DNA from: CAYSZB01 sp964435475
GTDB taxonomy: Bacteria > Chloroflexota > Anaerolineae > Anaerolineales > Anaerolineaceae
Assembly (NCBI GenBank): GCA_964435475.1
Contig: CAYSZB010000088.1
Coordinates: 1 to 8,416, forward strand
Direction: 5' to 3'
DNA: 8,416 nt
Part shown: positions 5,619 through 8,416 of the stretch, piece by piece
How the letters are laid out: the number at the start of each line of letters is the position of its first letter
Position numbering within the stretch: position 1 is the stretch's first letter
Made by a program: the position numbers and the translations under genes
The notes under the pieces: model-generated
Seen by the model: only the letters and a program-made list of their open reading frames with translations
What the model was told of the DNA's origin: nothing
Databases searched by the model: none

Positions 5619-6749
5619 ATGAAAGAAAAGAAACAAAGAGTTCCCCTGTTAATCAGGATCCTGGTAAAGGCTGCCAGGGCATTCCATTTTCCGGAGATGC
5701 CCGGCTCGCCGAAGGTAGGTAAATGGAATCGCCTCACACCCAGGGATAGCATCTGTGCCAATGGCAAACCCTACCACGGATGTATCCGCGTCGGGAGTGA
5801 AAAGAAACTGCTTATAGTCTTGAATGGCGGCGGGGTCTCTGTTGACGCCTACACTGCCGCCAGGCCGATCTCGATCTCCACCATAAGCAGTGACAACTTC
5901 TATTTTCAAGATGTTGAGCCATTATCAGACGCGGTCGCGCCACTTGGCCTGGGCAGCCGGAAAAAAACGAATCCCTTCCGCAACTGGAGCGTGGTCAATA
6001 TCCCTTATGCTTCCGGGGATTTCCACGCCGGGACGGGTGACTATCCCTACAAAACAGTTGATGGTCGGGATGCGGTGCTCCACCACCATGGCTATACCAA
6101 TTATCGGGCAGTCATGACTGAGGCATTGAAGTATTTACCCGAACCGGAACAGGTCCTCGTGATGGGGGGCAGTGCCGGCGGTTTTGGCACGGCGCTGCTT
6201 TCGGATGATGTTATCAAACTAATTCCCAACTGTAAGGACATCACCTGTCTTGTCGACAGTGCGCTTCTTTTGTGTGATAAATGGCCTGAGGTCGCCAGGG
6301 ACATGTGGCAGGCACCCAAAGAGATCTATGAAAACCTGCACGGTACCAATATAACCTTTGATGCCCTCAAAGCGCTCCATGAAAAATATGGGGATGGCAT
6401 CCGCTACCTCTTTGCCAGTTCGGTCCGGGATTGTGCTCTTGCCCAGTATCAATCTTATTTGGATGGCAAGGGACTGGTCAATACAAAAGCTGGCGGGCAG
6501 CGCTATCAACTGATGCTGAAGGAAATGTGCTTGCAGCTTAAGGATGCGATCCCACATATTGGCTTGTTTATTTTTGATAAACCGGCAACCGGTGCTCTCA
6601 AAGGTATGGATTTGACCATCCACTGTATTCCATTTGCCAAAGGTCATCAACCCCTGGTGGGCGCTGTCAGCCCCATGAGTTGGCTCTGGAATGCGGTATG
6701 TGGAAAGGTCGAAACTTTCGGCCTGGAGCTGTTGGAAAAGTTAGATTAA
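5619..6749 (+). CDS. Pectin acetylesterase / Notum-like serine hydrolase
   Basis: 376 residues; resembles the pectinacetylesterase/Notum family, carboxylesterases that remove acetyl or longer acyl groups from glycans, glycosides or lipidated proteins. Seen, counting from the chosen start: oxyanion-hole LNGGG (68-72); the family block WSVVNIPYASGDFHAGTGDY (123-142) with the later HHHGYTN; nucleophile S185 in G-G-S-A-G-G-F-G; a probable catalytic Asp at D271 (SSVRDCALAQ); and His at H343 (KGHQP). These positions fit the Ser-Asp-His order of the family; the Asp assignment is the least certain. The N-terminus (MKEKKQRVPLLIRILVKAAR) is basic and amphipathic with no cleavable signal, unlike secreted plant and animal members, so it is probably cytoplasmic. 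It follows the GPH symporter by 191 bp and ends at a strong terminator. Activity on pectin itself is not implied; a small imported ester is likelier (inference). Confidence 0.82.
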   Translation: MKEKKQRVPLLIRILVKAARAFHFPEMPGSPKVGKWNRLTPRDSICANGKPYHGCIRVGSEKKLLIVLNGGGVSVDAYTAARPISISTISSDNFYFQDVEPLSDAVAPLGLGSRKKTNPFRNWSVVNIPYASGDFHAGTGDYPYKTVDGRDAVLHHHGYTNYRAVMTEALKYLPEPEQVLVMGGSAGGFGTALLSDDVIKLIPNCKDITCLVDSALLLCDKWPEVARDMWQAPKEIYENLHGTNITFDALKALHEKYGDGIRYLFASSVRDCALAQYQSYLDGKGLVNTKAGGQRYQLMLKEMCLQLKDAIPHIGLFIFDKPATGALKGMDLTIHCIPFAKGHQPLVGAVSPMSWLWNAVCGKVETFGLELLEKLD

Positions 6750-6787
6750 GTTTCATAAAATGGGAATGGAAAAGCCCAGTTCGCTGG

Positions 6788-6836
6788 AAAAAGGGGTCTC
6801 ACAGGCACTTTGAATTCCTGCCTGTGAGACTTTTTT
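6788..6836. terminator. Bidirectional rho-independent terminator between convergent genes
   Basis: A perfect 12-bp stem GTCTCACAGGCA (6796-6807) / TGCCTGTGAGAC (6819-6830) with an 11-nt loop, followed directly by TTTTTT (6831-6836). It is preceded by AAAAA (6788-6792), which serves as a weaker U-tract for the minus strand after three Cs. It lies 46 bp after the plus-strand stop at 6749 and 13 bp after the minus-strand stop at 6844, so it serves both genes. Confidence 0.92.
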
Positions 6837-6843
6837 CTCATGG

Positions 6844-7923
6844 TCATGCAAAATGCTGCCTGGCGAATTTCTTGACTTCTTCGTAATATTTCACTGTGTA
6901 ATCGGGGTCTTCAGCCAGAAGATGGCTCGAATTAGGGTAAACGATCCATTCAAGCGGCACCTGGTTCTTTTCCAGCGCTTCTTTGAGTTTTTCACCATGG
7001 ATGGGCGGCACGGTGGTGTCTTTTCCACCGTAGGCGAAGAGCGTGGGAACGGAACCGACTGAAACATGGTTCAGGGGAGAGATCGATTTGATCAATTCGG
7101 CCGCTTCACCCGCCTCCAGCATCTCCGGGGTGATCTTCTTACCGGTCAATGCTGAAGCGAAACCCAGCGCGATCTTTTTATCACCATTCCAGAATTCCGG
7201 GAAGAATGAAACCGGTCCAACCTGCTCAAAAACAAAGGCGATCGGGATGGGCGATGTATTTGATTGCGTATAGGCGTATAACAGGGACAGGTGAGCGCCT
7301 GCCGATGAGCCGGATAAGGAGATCTGATTGATCACAAAACCTTTTTCAACAGCCGCTTCCTTGATCCTGGCGATACAGGCGGTGATCTCATCAATCATGG
7401 TGGATGCTGTGACCTCCGGTTTCGTTTTGCTTGTCAGGCTATAGCTCATGGTGGCTGTGATGTACCCGACCTTGGCAAACTTTGCCGCGGCATATGCCAT
7501 ATCCTTTTTACTCCCGCCGCTCCAGGCCCCTCCATGGATGAACAGCATCACAGGCTGGGGTCTGCTCTTATCTGCATCTTTGGGGATGTACAGGTCAAAT
7601 AAATTCCTTCTGCCCTCACCATAGCGAATATTTTTTAGCAGGCTGCCGTAGCTTTTATCCCATTTTTCGAGGTACCCGGCTGGACCGGCGACCGTATTCC
7701 AATCATGTTTTAGCTTGAGCCAAATGATCAGAGTCGTCAGCCCAAAAAGGACAAAGATCGACCCCAAAACAGGGAAAGCATTTGTAAAGAAGGCCAACCC
7801 TGCCAGTGCCAGTACCCCTAGAACGATAAGGACTATTCGCATCAAGCGAAATGTGATGAAAAGCTTGACGAACTTCTTTATGAATTTTTCCATATCTAAC
7901 TCAGTTTCATTGGTGTCAGTCAC
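6844..7923 (-). CDS. Membrane-anchored alpha/beta hydrolase (BD-FAE / esterase-like)
   Basis: 359 residues from a GTG start. The first 75 residues form a membrane hairpin: helix 1 about 28-47 and helix 2 about 50-70, with positive charges on both outer flanks (K13-R26 before, K70-K72 after). The catalytic domain should therefore face the cytoplasm (positive-inside rule). Catalytic domain: HGGAW oxyanion motif (130-134), nucleophile S207 in G-S-S-A-G (205-209), Asp D302 (GGKDTTVPP) and His H334 (SSHLL), an intact triad. It belongs to the broad BD-FAE/Abhydrolase_3 group that includes short-chain carboxylesterases and peptidase-like enzymes; specificity unknown. GTG at 7923 has AAGGAG 6 nt upstream; the next in-frame ATG, 10 codons later, has no such site. 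It lies 91 bp downstream of another hydrolase on the same strand and ends at the shared terminator. Confidence 0.9.
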   Translation of the reverse strand: MTDTNETELDMEKFIKKFVKLFITFRLMRIVLIVLGVLALAGLAFFTNAFPVLGSIFVLFGLTTLIIWLKLKHDWNTVAGPAGYLEKWDKSYGSLLKNIRYGEGRRNLFDLYIPKDADKSRPQPVMLFIHGGAWSGGSKKDMAYAAAKFAKVGYITATMSYSLTSKTKPEVTASTMIDEITACIARIKEAAVEKGFVINQISLSGSSAGAHLSLLYAYTQSNTSPIPIAFVFEQVGPVSFFPEFWNGDKKIALGFASALTGKKITPEMLEAGEAAELIKSISPLNHVSVGSVPTLFAYGGKDTTVPPIHGEKLKEALEKNQVPLEWIVYPNSSHLLAEDPDYTVKYYEEVKKFARQHFA

Positions 7924-7929
7924 TTTTTT

Positions 7930-7935
7930 CTCCTT
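7930..7935 (-). promoter_or_regulatory. Ribosome binding site supporting a GTG start at 7923
   Basis: AAGGAG on the minus strand, followed by six As and then GTG. The spacing is ideal, which favours GTG over the downstream ATG at 7893. Confidence 0.8.
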
Positions 7936-7948
7936 ATGTTACGAATTG

Positions 7949-7997
7949 ATGGCTGAATTTTGGTCGCATCTTTTCCTAACATCATCGCTTCAGCCAT
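7949..7997. repeat. Perfect 9-bp inverted repeat in the gap between two hydrolase genes
   Basis: ATGGCTGAA (7949-7957) and TTCAGCCAT (7989-7997), separated by 31 nt, fill most of the 91-bp gap 7924-8014. In the minus-strand transcript this would form a hairpin whose 3' arm ends about 13 nt before the AAGGAG of the GTG-started gene, so it could affect its translation or mRNA processing. There is no U-tract, so it is not a standard terminator. No convincing promoter is seen in the gap. Confidence 0.5.
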
Positions 7998-8014
7998 GCA
8001 TTTGACTTTTTTTC

Positions 8015-8416
8015 TCACAATGCCTTCAACGCATTGACGATCTCAATGGCACAGGCCTCACACAATGGCACATATCCGAACTGCCCCAGTGTTTCATGCA
8101 TTGTGCCAGTGTAACGCGTAGCCCGGACATCCACACCCGCCTGGGTGAGCAGACCGGCATAATATTCTCCCTGGATCCGCAACCCATCCAATTCAGAGGT
8201 AAAAATCAACGCCTTTGGGAGACCGCTGAAGTCATTTGCCAGCATGGGAGAGAGGTAAATGTTTTCCGCCGGTTCATCTCCCCGGTAGGCATTTGCCATG
8301 GCTGCCATTTTCCAGTCGGTCTCCGGGCATGAAATCTCACCAACAAAGGGCTTCATCTCATCCGCCACGAAAAATTCGTCTTTATCCCACACATACCCTT
8401 CTCTTACGGTCGCCCC
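8015..8416 (-). CDS. Alpha/beta hydrolase, HSL/Aes family (5' end beyond window)
   Basis: The last 133 residues of a gene that enters from the right edge; the frame is open to base 8416, so the start is outside. Seen: the C-terminal half of an Abhydrolase_3 domain, with a probable catalytic Asp in TSELDGLRIQGEYYAGLL (the family's E-x-D-x-L-R-x-E/Q-G-x-x-Y-A pattern) followed by QAGVDV, and a catalytic His in GTMHETLGQFG. HGF is more usual after that His; here HET. The HGGG and GDSAG motifs would lie outside. It is related in family to the hydrolase at 672-1580 but clearly different in sequence (that one has GKDILRSQG and AEHGF). It may be co-transcribed with the membrane-anchored hydrolase 91 bp downstream. 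Substrate unknown. Confidence 0.88.
   Translation of the reverse strand, partial: GATVREGYVWDKDEFFVADEMKPFVGEISCPETDWKMAAMANAYRGDEPAENIYLSPMLANDFSGLPKALIFTSELDGLRIQGEYYAGLLTQAGVDVRATRYTGTMHETLGQFGYVPLCEACAIEIVNALKAL

Noticed and set aside
6219..6650. Minus-strand open frame of 143 codons opposite the pectin-acetylesterase-like gene
   Set aside because: It is antisense to a well-supported gene and has no recognisable domain and no ribosome binding site of note.
7935..7942. ATGTTAC near 7936 as another TetR half-site
   Set aside because: Only 7 bases match, no palindrome partner is present, and no promoter elements surround it. Chance is sufficient.
8019..8036. Small inverted repeat CAATGC / GCATTG near the end of the right-edge hydrolase gene as a terminator
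   Set aside because: It lies in coding sequence, has a 6-bp stem, and is not followed by a U-tract on either strand.

Overview
The window (8416 bp, roughly half G+C by eye) comes from a bacterial chromosome. It holds eight genes, two of them cut by the window edges, plus one gene remnant. There are no RNA genes, insertion sequences, phage genes or CRISPR repeats that I can see. Start sites mostly follow clear Shine-Dalgarno sequences, and promoters look like ordinary sigma-70 types. The organism cannot be named with certainty. The gene content (a GPH-type transporter beside many cytoplasmic esterases) and base composition would fit an anaerobic Chloroflexota (Anaerolineae) or a Firmicute; this is a weak inference.

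Left block (1-2377, minus strand): an operon reading tetR -> HSL-type alpha/beta hydrolase -> class-C-beta-lactamase-like serine hydrolase, with gaps of 13 and 9 bp. Its promoter is readable: TTGACA, a 17-bp spacer and TAACAT. A perfect 19-bp palindrome covers the -10 box and most of the spacer, which is the expected operator of the TetR protein itself. A rho-independent terminator separates this operon from the next gene.

Centre left (2497-3393, minus): a stand-alone beta-hydroxyacid dehydrogenase of the GarR / 3-hydroxyisobutyrate dehydrogenase family.

Centre (3394-5427): a 516-bp divergent intergenic region. It carries a second sigma-70-like promoter containing one 9-bp half of the TetR palindrome, and a decayed 3' end of a second GPH transporter gene. 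The intact GPH-family cation symporter (12 membrane helices) follows on the plus strand, ending in a strong hairpin.

Right (5619-8416): a pectin-acetylesterase/Notum-like hydrolase on the plus strand, a perfect 12-bp-stem terminator shared with the convergent neighbour, a membrane-anchored alpha/beta hydrolase on the minus strand, and the 3' end of another HSL-type alpha/beta hydrolase running off the right edge.

Taken together there are five serine-nucleophile hydrolases from at least three families, one transporter, one short-chain hydroxyacid/semialdehyde reductase and one TetR regulator. None of the four hydrolases whose N-terminus is visible has a recognisable export signal. The simplest reading (inference) is an uptake-and-deacylation module: an esterified small molecule or glycoside enters through the GPH symporter, is stripped of acyl groups inside the cell by several esterases, and the TetR protein senses substrate or product. 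The substrate cannot be read from the sequence.
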